Assembly: GCF_001553935.1 (NCBI RefSeq)
Contig: NZ_CP014232.1
Span: 1,612,001 to 1,676,000, forward strand
From: Actinomyces oris
GTDB taxonomy: Bacteria > Actinomycetota > Actinomycetes > Actinomycetales > Actinomycetaceae
Reading direction: 5' to 3'
Length of the DNA: 64,000 nucleotides
A program made the translations under genes and the position numbers. Below the pieces are notes generated by a model. That model did no database searches. It was given only the letters and a program-made list of their open reading frames with translations, and was not told the DNA's origin. This document shows, piece by piece, positions 16,575 to 24,380 of this stretch (its first letter is position 1; the number at the start of each line of letters is the position of its first letter).

Positions 16575-17525
16575 ATGACCGCCGCGATCTCCTCCCCGCC
16601 CCTGTCCGACGCCGAGGCCCTGCGCCCGCTGATGTGGAACGAGACCGGTCTCGACGGCGTCGCGTGCGCGCGCCCGGACCTCAGCCACGACTGGCTGCGG
16701 GTCGCCGCCGGCGTCTACGCGCCCCGCGCGGCCTGGCAGGAGGCCGCGTGGATGGAGCGCTACGAGCTGCTGCTCGAGGCGGCGCACCGGAAGTACGGCG
16801 AGGACCTGGTGCTGGCGGGCGCCTCCGCCGTCGCCGCCTACGGGCTGCCACTGGTGGGGACGGTCCTGCGCCGGGTGGAGGTCGTGGACGGGCACCCTGG
16901 CCGGGTACGGACCTCCTTACTGAGGCGCCACGTGCGGCGCCGTGGCACTGAGGTCGTCAGAGTGGGCGAGCATCTCGCCGTCGCGCTGCCGGACGCGCTC
17001 ATTGACCTGGCTCGGTGGAACGGCCTCATGGCGGGAGTCGCCGCCATGGACGCGGCCCTGCACAACGGACTGTGCTCCGCGGAGGCCCTGGAGGAGGCGC
17101 TGGAGCGTCTGCCCGAGACGGCAGGTGGCGGCCCTCGTGCGCGGCAGGCTGTGCGCCTGGCCGACGGCCGCTCCGAGTCGCCGGGCGAGTCGATGTCCCG
17201 CGTGCGCATGTGGGAGCACCGGCTTCCCAAGCCGGAGCTGCAGGTCAGTGTGCGGGTCGGGTCGGAGCTCTACATCCTGGACTTCTACCGGCCGGATCAT
17301 GGGGTGGCCGGCGAGTTCGACGGTCGGGTCAAGTACCGGTCGGCCTCCTTCGGGCAGGACCCGGAGGATGTCGTGTGGCGTGAGAAGCTCCGGGAGGACG
17401 CGCTGCGGGCCTCGGGCCTGACGGCGGCCCGCTGGACATGGGCGCAGGCCTGGGGCGACGCCGGGGCGCAGATGCTGCGACGACTGGCCGCTGCCGGGGT
17501 CAGGCCCACTGGCCGACGTTGGTAA
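16575..17525 (+). CDS. AbiEi-like / DUF559-like protein (Vsr-fold candidate)
   Basis: A 316-aa protein of the large actinobacterial group annotated as AbiEi-type antitoxin or DUF559. The first 100 residues look like the AbiEi winged-helix region (WLRVAAGVYAPRAAW), followed by a linking helical part (LVLAGASAVAAYGLPL). The last third resembles a Vsr-like nuclease core: ELYILDFYRPDHGVAGEFDGRVKYR supplies possible D, E and K residues, followed by KLREDALRASGLTAARWTW. Nuclease activity is inferred. It lies between two direct copies of a 64-bp palindrome and has a structural counterpart at 43.6 kb with the same arrangement. The start is supported by homologous length only. Confidence 0.7.
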   Translation: MTAAISSPPLSDAEALRPLMWNETGLDGVACARPDLSHDWLRVAAGVYAPRAAWQEAAWMERYELLLEAAHRKYGEDLVLAGASAVAAYGLPLVGTVLRRVEVVDGHPGRVRTSLLRRHVRRRGTEVVRVGEHLAVALPDALIDLARWNGLMAGVAAMDAALHNGLCSAEALEEALERLPETAGGGPRARQAVRLADGRSESPGESMSRVRMWEHRLPKPELQVSVRVGSELYILDFYRPDHGVAGEFDGRVKYRSASFGQDPEDVVWREKLREDALRASGLTAARWTWAQAWGDAGAQMLRRLAAAGVRPTGRRW

Positions 17526-17534
17526 ATCCTCCCA

Positions 17535-17598
17535 CACTTCGACCAAAACTTCAGAATCAACCCGGAGCCGCGTCGATTCTGAAGATTCGGTCGAAGTG
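17535..17598. repeat. 64-bp palindromic repeat, copy 2
   Basis: Same 64-base element as at 16409-16472, in the same orientation, with a few substitutions in the left arm (CACTTCGACCAAAACTTCA). It begins nine bases past the stop of the DUF559-like gene. Confidence 0.9.
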
Positions 17599-17638
17599 AG
17601 TGGGTCAGTGGGGGCTGGCGGGGGCTGCGCGGCTCGCG

Positions 17639-18367
17639 CTAAGCGGCAGAGCCGGCCCGGTACTCGGCGCGGTACTCGCTGGTGCGGGTGTGGATGAGAC
17701 GGGGGATGGAGATGGTCTTGTCGAAGCTGCCGTCGCGGTAGCCGGCCTGGAGGTTGAACAGCACCATGAGCCGCAGCGCCATGGGGTTGCTCGTGCGAGC
17801 CACACGACGCAGCGTCGAGACGGGCATCTTGCGCAGGATGCCCGCGATCTTGCCAGCGTCACGCCAGTTGGCACGCACCGCTGGAACGTTGAGACGGTTG
17901 AGGGCCTCGACCTCGCGCAGGAAGAAGTCGGCGCCCTCCCTCTCTGCCGCGCGCCACCAGCCGGCGCGGTAGGTGGCCTCGAGCTGCTTAACGGCGTCAC
18001 ACAGGGCGTCGTAGTCGACGCCGACGACCTCGGTGCGCAGCTCCTCGGCCCGGATCCGCTCCAGAGCGGCGTGCGCCAGCGGCAGGATGGCGCGGGCGAC
18101 GGCGTCGACGGCGTTGTTGCGGGTGAGGCGGTCCGTTTCCGGCAGGGGCTTGCCGTCGCGGGGCAGGTGCGCGTCGACCTCCTCCAGGTGCGCGATGGAG
18201 GTGCGCAGGTCGCTGGTGAGGCGGGCGGTGGAGCGCGGAACCCCCATGGCGATGAGCAGCTCGGTTGCGGCGCGCCACTGGAAGTCTGTGTCCTCAGACC
18301 AGTGGGTCTCCGGCTCTGCCCCCGCTGGAGGCCGGTCCAACGGGGTGCTCGTCTGCTGGCTGCTCAT
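17639..18367 (-). CDS. Conserved hypothetical protein
   Basis: I do not recognise this 242-aa protein. The ATG at 18367 follows AGGAGG. It is soluble, with no signal peptide or transmembrane segment, and appears mostly alpha-helical, with clusters such as ALERIRAEELRTEVV and DAVKQLEATYRAGWWRAAEREG. A basic patch, LRKMPVSTLRRVARTSN, comes near the C-terminus. Codon use resembles that of the core genes. Its neighbours (repeat, msrA) give no functional clue. Confidence 0.7.
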   Translation of the reverse strand: MSSQQTSTPLDRPPAGAEPETHWSEDTDFQWRAATELLIAMGVPRSTARLTSDLRTSIAHLEEVDAHLPRDGKPLPETDRLTRNNAVDAVARAILPLAHAALERIRAEELRTEVVGVDYDALCDAVKQLEATYRAGWWRAAEREGADFFLREVEALNRLNVPAVRANWRDAGKIAGILRKMPVSTLRRVARTSNPMALRLMVLFNLQAGYRDGSFDKTISIPRLIHTRTSEYRAEYRAGSAA

Positions 18368-18519
18368 CGGGGTTGAGCCTCCTGTCGTGCGCAGGGAAAC
18401 AGGTCTGGGCGTGGCGGGCGCTCACAGCTGGGAGTGCTGGCCGGCGACCGAGGGACAGCATCTCAACGCAACGTGTGAGAAGGCTGATGATTGACCCGTC
18501 AATGGCTGAGGTCGTGCCC

Positions 18520-19236
18520 TCAGGCCGGTGCGTCGTCGGGGGCCAGGATGTCGGTCTGGGCGGGCAGGTCCGTGATGCCGACCGGGCAGGTGACCCCGTT
18601 GGGGCCGTGGTTGCAGTAGCCGCCGGGGTTCTTGTGCAGGTAGGCCTGGTGGTAGTCCTCGGCCAGGTAGTAGGGGCCGCCGAACTGAGCCGGCGCGTCC
18701 GCGGCGTCCTCAATGGTGGTGACGCAGGTTCCCAGGCCTAGGCGGGTCAGCTCGCCCTGGAAGGCCTCGCGGATCCGCACGGCCGCCTCACGCTGGGCCG
18801 GCGTCGTCGTCCACACCGCCGAGCGGTACTGGGTGCCGACGTCGTTGCCGTGACGGTTCAGGTGCGTGGAGTCGTGGTTCTCCCAGAAGGTCTTGAGCAG
18901 GGTCTCCCCGCCTTCGCCGCAGACAGCAGGGTCGTAGACGACGCGTACCGTCTCGGCGTGACCGGTCGTCCCGGTGCACACCTCCTGGTACGTGGGGTTG
19001 GGCGTCTGGCCGCCCATGTAGCCCACCGACGACGAGATGACGCCGTCCTGGCGCCACAGGATCCGCTCCACGCCCCAGAAGCAGCCGGCCGCCAGGTAGA
19101 TGGTCCGACTGCCCTCGGGCCACGGCCCGTCCAGGGCAGTCCCCAGCACCGGGTGGTCTCCGGGGGCGGGCAGGACCGGCGTCTCGCGGCCGGCCGGCGC
19201 CGATCCGCTGAGCGAGTGACGAAGGGCGTTGAACAT
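18520..19236 (-). CDS. msrA: Peptide methionine (S)-S-oxide reductase
   Basis: Repairs methionine-S-sulfoxide in proteins. 238 aa with the catalytic cysteine in AAGCFWGVE, the conserved GYMGG and YDP strands, FWENHDSTHLNRHGNDVGTQYRSA, and a C-terminal HKNPGGYCNHG with a resolving cysteine. The N-terminal 45 residues are an extension typical of actinobacterial MsrA. TAGCGT lies six bases before the ATG on the minus strand with no ribosome site (leaderless style). Confidence 0.96.
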   Translation of the reverse strand: MFNALRHSLSGSAPAGRETPVLPAPGDHPVLGTALDGPWPEGSRTIYLAAGCFWGVERILWRQDGVISSSVGYMGGQTPNPTYQEVCTGTTGHAETVRVVYDPAVCGEGGETLLKTFWENHDSTHLNRHGNDVGTQYRSAVWTTTPAQREAAVRIREAFQGELTRLGLGTCVTTIEDAADAPAQFGGPYYLAEDYHQAYLHKNPGGYCNHGPNGVTCPVGITDLPAQTDILAPDDAPA

Positions 19237-19629
19237 GAGGACACGCTACTGCGTCCGGCCCCTATTCCCGCCCGCGCTTCACTGACCGCGAGGAGCGGCT
19301 GGGGTGGAGGTACGGGTGCGGGTGTCAGTCAGGCGCTCGGTGACGACTCCGGCCCGCAGCTGTTCAGCCCCGGCTGAGTGAAGGGACCTTTCTAGCAATC
19401 CAGAGCGTATTTGAATTCAGTAAACATACCTTTCTATGAAGTTAATAACTATAATTAGTGACCTGGACCACAACCTGTAGACCCCGTTGTTGTGTTTGGT
19501 TCTGCTTCAAAATTTTGATCAACATTACAAATATTTACTTTAGGATTATTTTTCTGAGCGTCTTTGACTGAAGATTATTCGATCCGATTCAATGGAGGTG
19601 GTTAATACTATGGTCGGGATCATTTTACT
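19237..19629. other. AT-rich non-coding edge of the islet
   Basis: Base composition drops sharply from about 19390. There are many A/T runs, no convincing gene on either strand, and no recognisable att site or insertion sequence end. A short plus-strand reading (19592-19819) is antisense to the next gene and unsupported. Confidence 0.6.
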
Positions 19630-21036
19630 CTACTTATTGTTTGAGTTCTTCTGCTGCAACTTCCCACTTCCCTGTTGTGGGGCTTCGAGGGTAAGTGGGT
19701 TTACTTGCCGATCGAATCTTCTAGCCGATATCTTGGTCCCCTTTATTGCCTTGGATCTGCCGGCTCTCTTCGGGTTTTGGTACGACTTTCTTTCTTCGGC
19801 TTGGGTTCTACTGCGTTGAGTGGACCTACGTCTATCCTTTTTAGTGATAGTGATGTCGGTGCTTGACTTCGCATTGGTCGATAAATTGACGTAGATAAGT
19901 CCAGAAGGGAGAATGGTGGCCCTATCGGTGCTGGCTTCGACGCTTTGCCTGACCTCGCTGATATCTAGGTTCTTCAAGATATCCCATGCTTTTCGGGCAA
20001 CTTTTTCCCTCCTTCCTTTGTTGACTAAAGGTTTTCTTACTTCCTCTTTGATCAAACTGTAAATTTCTTCTGGTACTCCAAAATAGTCTCCCGTTCTGGG
20101 ATCTACGGCGATGTGAAGTAACTTCGAGAATCTACTCCTTTTTTCTTTGGGTGACGTTGAGATCATCTGAACGAAGGGCCACAATTGAGCAATAAGCAAC
20201 AGGCCTGCAAACTCGTCATTGTCGTCAGTCTGACCGTTGTCGCTCCTGGCGATGTCGTCAGTCTGATCACTGTCGCTCCTGGCGATGCTAGTATGTCTAG
20301 TGCGTCCCTTGCCGTACTCTGGTGGTTCTGGTGGGCGGGTAGGAGAAACTGCTTCTAAATGGTTCTTCCATGAGGGGAACTGAGGTGTTTTGGAGCCCTT
20401 CTTGTTTGTGCCTATTTTGAAATAGGATACTGATATAATTTCCTGGGCCCCTCTGGAAATTTTTTGAATTTCTTCAGGTATGCTTGAGAATTGCTTTCTC
20501 GCTTCGCTTATGGCTTCACCAATATCACTGCCACTTCGCCCTTTTGCTTCGAGGATGAATTTTGCTCCCTGTAGTCCGTTAGGGTGTTCTGTGTATGCCA
20601 GCAGGTCTGGTCTTTTTCTTTTGGGGGTTGATCTTCTATTCTTGCCGAGTTTTTCTTCGTATATAAGAGCATAGACCGCGTCTAGGTGGACGGTGACCTT
20701 CGCGTTAAGTAGTCTCGTTGCCATCATGGAGCATTGTGCCATGCCGAGATTGTAGCTAATAGCAGATTTTTCACTGTTGTCAAGAAAATCGAAGTAGTGA
20801 TTCCTTTGAAACTCCTTGTTTTCGTCTAGGTCTTCTAGTCCATTTTGGGTGAGACACTTACGTAGTTCCAAATTTTTGTCGGGCCGTTTTAGGTGCGGGA
20901 CGTTGAGGGCAGAGTATATGCTGGCGTCTCCGACACACATAGCGTGAGTGAGTACTTCATCTGCTGAAAAATCTTCGTAACCCTCTTTTTTCAGGGTGTC
21001 TTCAAATTTATCAGTGGTGTAGTATAGGCGAGGCAT
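19630..21036 (-). CDS. AT-rich foreign gene with PD-(D/E)XK-like motif (candidate nuclease)
   Basis: A 468-aa soluble protein that I do not recognise as a family. Its codon use is strongly AT-rich, unlike every neighbour, so it was probably acquired. Around residues 140-165 it reads RPDLLAY, then KFILEAKGRSGSDIG. This fits the D-(n)-ExK core of PD-(D/E)XK nucleases. The C-terminal 90 residues are basic and low in complexity (many Lys, Arg, Ser). A 33-bp tandem repeat encodes IARSD(S/N)(D/G)QTDD twice in an acidic mid-protein linker. ATG 21036 lies in an A/T-rich promoter region with AAAGG upstream. A restriction or defence role is possible but rests on the motif and islet context only. Confidence 0.6.
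   Translation of the reverse strand: MPRLYYTTDKFEDTLKKEGYEDFSADEVLTHAMCVGDASIYSALNVPHLKRPDKNLELRKCLTQNGLEDLDENKEFQRNHYFDFLDNSEKSAISYNLGMAQCSMMATRLLNAKVTVHLDAVYALIYEEKLGKNRRSTPKRKRPDLLAYTEHPNGLQGAKFILEAKGRSGSDIGEAISEARKQFSSIPEEIQKISRGAQEIISVSYFKIGTNKKGSKTPQFPSWKNHLEAVSPTRPPEPPEYGKGRTRHTSIARSDSDQTDDIARSDNGQTDDNDEFAGLLLIAQLWPFVQMISTSPKEKRSRFSKLLHIAVDPRTGDYFGVPEEIYSLIKEEVRKPLVNKGRREKVARKAWDILKNLDISEVRQSVEASTDRATILPSGLIYVNLSTNAKSSTDITITKKDRRRSTQRSRTQAEERKSYQNPKRAGRSKAIKGTKISARRFDRQVNPLTLEAPQQGSGKLQQKNSNNK
20221..20286 (-). repeat. Two 33-bp tandem repeats inside the islet gene
   Basis: Units 20221-20253 and 20254-20286 differ at four positions. They are GC-richer than the surrounding gene and encode the acidic linker repeat. 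Confidence 0.85.
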
Positions 21037-21187
21037 TCGAGATCGACCTTTAATTTTAGGTGATAATTTTAAATGTGGTGGAGCGGTGTGTTTCTGTTTG
21101 GAGGCTGGTTATAGCTCTGGTGGTGTCAGGGGTTCTGTGGCCTTGATCTGAGCATGGCTAGTTTCGGCACTCATTCCTGTCTGAGAC

Positions 21188-21223
21188 GTTGACCCCAGGA
21201 ACGAAAGCGCTACTGGGGTCAAC
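21188..21223. terminator. Terminator hairpin after greA
   Basis: Perfect 11-bp arms GTTGACCCCAG and complement with a 14-base loop, 42 bases downstream of the greA stop on the minus strand. On the plus strand it is followed by TTTGT. Confidence 0.7.
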
Positions 21224-21265
21224 TTTGTAATACCTAGGGGTTGTTCGGTGCTGACCGGTCTAAAC

Positions 21266-21751
21266 TCAGACCCGCTCGACCTTGACGATCTCGGCCTGGA
21301 TCTTCCGGCCGTTGGGGGCCTCATAGGAGACAGTGTCGCCCGCGCGGTGCCCCATGAGAGCCTGCCCCAGCGGGGCGTCGGGGGAGAAGACCTTGACGCC
21401 GTCGGGCACGTCCTCGGTGATCTCCTGGCCGCCCAGGGCGAAGACCTGCTCCTTGCCGGCCACCTTCGCGGTGACGATGGTGCCGGCCGAGACTGAGCCG
21501 TCGTCGGCCGCCTCGCCGATCTGGGCGTTTTCCAGGGTCTCCTCCAGCTGGATGATGCGCGCCTCGTTGAGCCCCGCCTCCTCGCGGGCGGCGTGGTAGC
21601 CGGCGTTCTCTCGCAGGTCACCCTCCTGGCGGGCCGCCTCCACGCGCTGGGCGATCTCCTTGCGCTCGGTCGTCTTGCGGTGCTCGAGCTCGGCGGCCAG
21701 CCGGTCGTAGGCCTCCTGGGTGAGCCAGGTGCCCTGTGACTGCTCGGACAT
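21266..21751 (-). CDS. greA: Transcription elongation factor GreA
   Basis: Rescues backtracked RNA polymerase by stimulating transcript cleavage. 161 aa from ATG 21751, right after GGAGGACCC. Longer readings to 21817 are rejected. The N-terminal coiled coil (TWLTQEAYDRLAAELEHRK to EEAGLNEARIIQLEETL) carries the acidic tip residues near EGDLRENAGYHAA. The C-terminal FKBP-like domain ends with SYEAPNGRKIQAEIVKVE. It stands alone. Confidence 0.96.
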   Translation of the reverse strand: MSEQSQGTWLTQEAYDRLAAELEHRKTTERKEIAQRVEAARQEGDLRENAGYHAAREEAGLNEARIIQLEETLENAQIGEAADDGSVSAGTIVTAKVAGKEQVFALGGQEITEDVPDGVKVFSPDAPLGQALMGHRAGDTVSYEAPNGRKIQAEIVKVERV

Positions 21752-22086
21752 GGGTCCTCCTTGGATGACTGGTGATGGTCGCTCGGCAGCCGGTCGGTCA
21801 CCTTGCGACGACGACACCCGGCGGCTCCTCGTGGGGCCGACCGGGGTTGAAGCGCGAGTCTACGCCGCAGCCTGAGGGAATGCTGTGCGGTTGGCGAAAG
21901 GTGCTGGAATACTCCGGGGCTGGGGTTGGGCGGCGAGGCGGGCGAATCCGTGCTGGCCCGCCTGATCGACGTCGTCGCAGGGGTTGGGGGAGGGAGGCGG
22001 ACAAAGCAGCCGGCTCGACGGCGTGGCGGGCCGCCCGCCGGGTCCAGCAGCCTTCGTGGCCGGCCTCCCGCAGCCCGCCGTCCCCG

Positions 22087-22797
22087 TTAGCGCAGAACCG
22101 CCAGGAAGCAGGCCACGCACTGGCAGGCCCACGCGGCCACGGTGCACACGTGGAAGATCTCGTGGAAGCCGAACCAGTGCGGCAAGGGGTCGGGAGTCTT
22201 GCGGGCGTAGACGATGGCGCCCAGCGTGTAGGTCACGCCGCCGGCCACCAGCAACCACACGATCGCGGGGCCGCCCGCCTGCCAGAACTGAGGCAGGAAC
22301 CAGACTGCCACCCAGCCCAGAATGATGTAGAGGGCGGTGGTGAACCAGCGCGGGGCGTGCATCCACAGCAGGTTCGTGGCCGTGCCGATCGCCGCCCCCG
22401 CCCACACGATCCCCAGGACCAGGGTGGCCGTGCGCGTCGGCAGCAGCGCCGCCGACAGGGGCGTGTAGGTGCCGGCGATGAGCAGGTAGATGTTCGCGTG
22501 GTCGATCCGCCGCAGGGTGGCCGCGACCTTCGCCGGCCAGTGCCCGGTGCCGATGTGGTAGACGCCGGAGTTGGCGAACAGCAGCAGCGAGCAGGTCAGG
22601 TAGACGGCGCAGGCCCATTTCAGGCCCGCTCCCGGGGCCAGGACCGTCAGTACGATGCAGGCCGCCAGGGCCAGCGGCGCGGTACCGGCGTGGATCCATC
22701 CGCGCAGCCTGGGCTTGACGGAGGCGATGACGCCCTTGGCGCTCGTGGACGCGGCGCGGCGCGCGGCCGGCGACGTCGAGGGCGATGTCGGTGACAT
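22087..22797 (-). CDS. Hemolysin III / PAQR-family membrane protein
   Basis: Seven-helix membrane protein of 236 aa. ATG 22797 follows AGAAGGA. The family's metal-site residues are visible: SGVYHIG and IDHANIYLLIAGTYTP in the first half and FGFHEIFHVCTV in the last helix, giving the Ser/His/Asp/His/His set of PAQR proteins. The TrhA homologue of E. coli influences membrane fluidity. The cytotoxic name is historical. The N-terminal 35 residues are basic and Ser/Ala-rich. Confidence 0.93.
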   Translation of the reverse strand: MSPTSPSTSPAARRAASTSAKGVIASVKPRLRGWIHAGTAPLALAACIVLTVLAPGAGLKWACAVYLTCSLLLFANSGVYHIGTGHWPAKVAATLRRIDHANIYLLIAGTYTPLSAALLPTRTATLVLGIVWAGAAIGTATNLLWMHAPRWFTTALYIILGWVAVWFLPQFWQAGGPAIVWLLVAGGVTYTLGAIVYARKTPDPLPHWFGFHEIFHVCTVAAWACQCVACFLAVLR

Positions 22798-23168
22798 GGG
22801 CGTGAGTGTCCTTCTGGGTGGTGTGGGGTGGGGTGGGAACGGGTTGATGCTGAACCTTACGACTCCGTAGGTTACGTGAGCGTAGGTTGCGGTGGTAGCC
22901 ATCCCTGCGGCGATGTGACGCGGCAGGCATGGTGGTCTGTGGCGGCAGGTTCCGCGGTCGCCGTCGCCAGAGCCGGTGCGGCCCGGCCCCCTGGCATGCC
23001 TCTGTTGTGCCCCGGCAACCCTGGGTGAACCTGATGGGCGGATTTGGCTCGGCTGTGAGCCGGCTCGTCCAGCGCGGGAGGGGTCTCGCGCGATAGCGTT
23101 GGAGGTGGCCCCGCGCCGTCGGGCCCCGTCCCCCAACAACCCCACCGAGGAGCCTCGAGGAACACGGC
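22798..23168. promoter_or_regulatory. Divergent region of hemolysin III and cis-prenyltransferase genes
   Basis: No gene is seen in these 371 bases. The operator-like AACCTACG repeats (22853-22888) serve the minus-strand hemolysin III gene. The half next to the prenyltransferase contains GCGATAGCGT about 75 bases before its ATG but no clear promoter pair. Confidence 0.4.
22853..22888 (-). promoter_or_regulatory. Triple AACCTACG operator-like site
   Basis: Reading the minus strand: AACCTACG (22888-22881), AACCTACG again (22873-22866), then CGTAAGGTT (22861-22853), an inverted copy with one extra base. The last two form a dyad with a 4-base centre. Placed 56-91 bases before the hemolysin III start, it looks like a TetR-type operator; the regulator is not in the window. 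Confidence 0.5.
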
Positions 23169-23996
23169 ATGGCAGGCGACAACCTCCTCTACGACATCTA
23201 CGAGCGCCGGCTGGCTGCGCGCATCGACCCGGCCACGGTGCCCCACCACGTGGGTGTCATCCTCGACGGCAACCGCCGCTGGGCCAAGTCCATGGGCTTC
23301 GGGGCCGCGCAGGGCCACAAGCGCGGCGCGGACAAGATCGAGGAGTTCCTCGGGTGGGCCGAGCAGATGGGGGTCCAGGTCGTCACCTTGTGGCTGCTGA
23401 GCACCGACAACCTCTCCCGCGACCCGGCCGAGCTCTCGCCCCTGCTGGACATCATCGCCCACGCCGTCGACGAGCTCGCCGAGACCGGCCGCTGGAGCCT
23501 GCGCCTCGTGGGCGCCGTCGACCTCCTGCCCGAGCCTCTGGCCGAGCGCCTGCGTGCCGCCGTCGTCCGCTCCCGGCCCTCGAGCGCGGAGGTCTCTGGG
23601 GCAGGCGGGTCGGCGGGCGAGGCCGTCGAGACCGTTGAGGCCGAGGACCGGCGCATGCAGGTCAACATCGCCGTCGGCTACGGGGGCCGGCAGGAGATCG
23701 CCGATGCTGTGCGCGAGCTGCTGCGCGAGCGGGCCGCCGCCGGGGCAAGCCTGGAGGAGGTGGCCGCCTCACTCAGCGAGGAGGACATCACCGAGCACCT
23801 CTACACCAAGGGCCAGCCCGACCCCGACCTGGTCATCCGCACCTCGGGTGAGCAGCGGCTCTCCGGGTTCCTGCTGTGGCAGTCGGTGCACTCCGAGTAC
23901 TACTTCTGCGAGGTCAACTGGCCGGCCTTCCGGCGCGTGGACTTCCTGCGGGCGCTGCGCGACTTCGCCAGCCGGGAACGCCGCCTGGGTAGGTAG
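23169..23996 (+). CDS. uppS: Isoprenyl (cis-prenyl) diphosphate synthase
   Basis: Condenses isopentenyl diphosphate units in cis, giving the lipid carrier for the cell wall or a shorter precursor of it; peripheral membrane enzyme. 275 aa. ATG 23169 follows GAGGAACACG. Conserved regions are ILDGNRRWAKSMG (catalytic Asp), GHKRGADKI, TLWLLSTDNLSR, VGYGGRQEI, DPDLVIRTSGEQRLSGFLLWQ and SEYYFCEVNWPAFR. An Ala/Glu/Gly-rich insert of about 25 residues (SSAEVSGAGG onward) interrupts the usual alignment before VNIAVGYGG. Chain length cannot be told from sequence here. Confidence 0.94.
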   Translation: MAGDNLLYDIYERRLAARIDPATVPHHVGVILDGNRRWAKSMGFGAAQGHKRGADKIEEFLGWAEQMGVQVVTLWLLSTDNLSRDPAELSPLLDIIAHAVDELAETGRWSLRLVGAVDLLPEPLAERLRAAVVRSRPSSAEVSGAGGSAGEAVETVEAEDRRMQVNIAVGYGGRQEIADAVRELLRERAAAGASLEEVAASLSEEDITEHLYTKGQPDPDLVIRTSGEQRLSGFLLWQSVHSEYYFCEVNWPAFRRVDFLRALRDFASRERRLGR

Positions 23997-24054
23997 TTTG
24001 CCTCATCACGTGACTGAATGACGTGGCCGTCGGGGGCGGTCCTGGGGCCTTAAG

Positions 24055-24186
24055 TGTCACGAATGGCGACTTTTCCGCCTGTTCTGCGGCCGCTGTTTCT
24101 CGGGCGTGCCGTAAAACCGCTGGTCATAGCGTTTCGCGGGCCGCCGCATCGAGTGCCTGCACAGTGAATAGTCGCCCGTAGTGACA
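24055..24186. repeat. 132-bp inverted-repeat element, copy 1
   Basis: Ends TGTCACGAATGGCGACT and AGTCGCCCGTAGTGACA are imperfect inverted copies. The interior is not coding and includes an AAACCGC-like dyad. It lies between the prenyltransferase and the DEAD-box gene. A relative with the same ends but another interior is at 37102-37234. Confidence 0.85.
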
Positions 24187-24380
24187 CTTTGCGGGATCTC
24201 AGGCAGGATGGCTCCCTGGTCCGGGCGCCGCCCGGCCTGGCTGGTGCCCTGGCCCCGGCGCGCGTCGCCCCACAGACGCTCCGCGCCGTTGAGCCGCGTA
24301 CGCCGGCACCTCACGCACCGACGCGCACGCTGCCAGCGACACGCGCCGGCGTGCCCGCGGTCCCAAACGACAGGATCCTC

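Noticed and set aside
19237..21260. Integrative element with att sites
   Set aside because: No integrase, no flanking direct repeats and no tRNA at the edges could be seen; only composition marks the islet.
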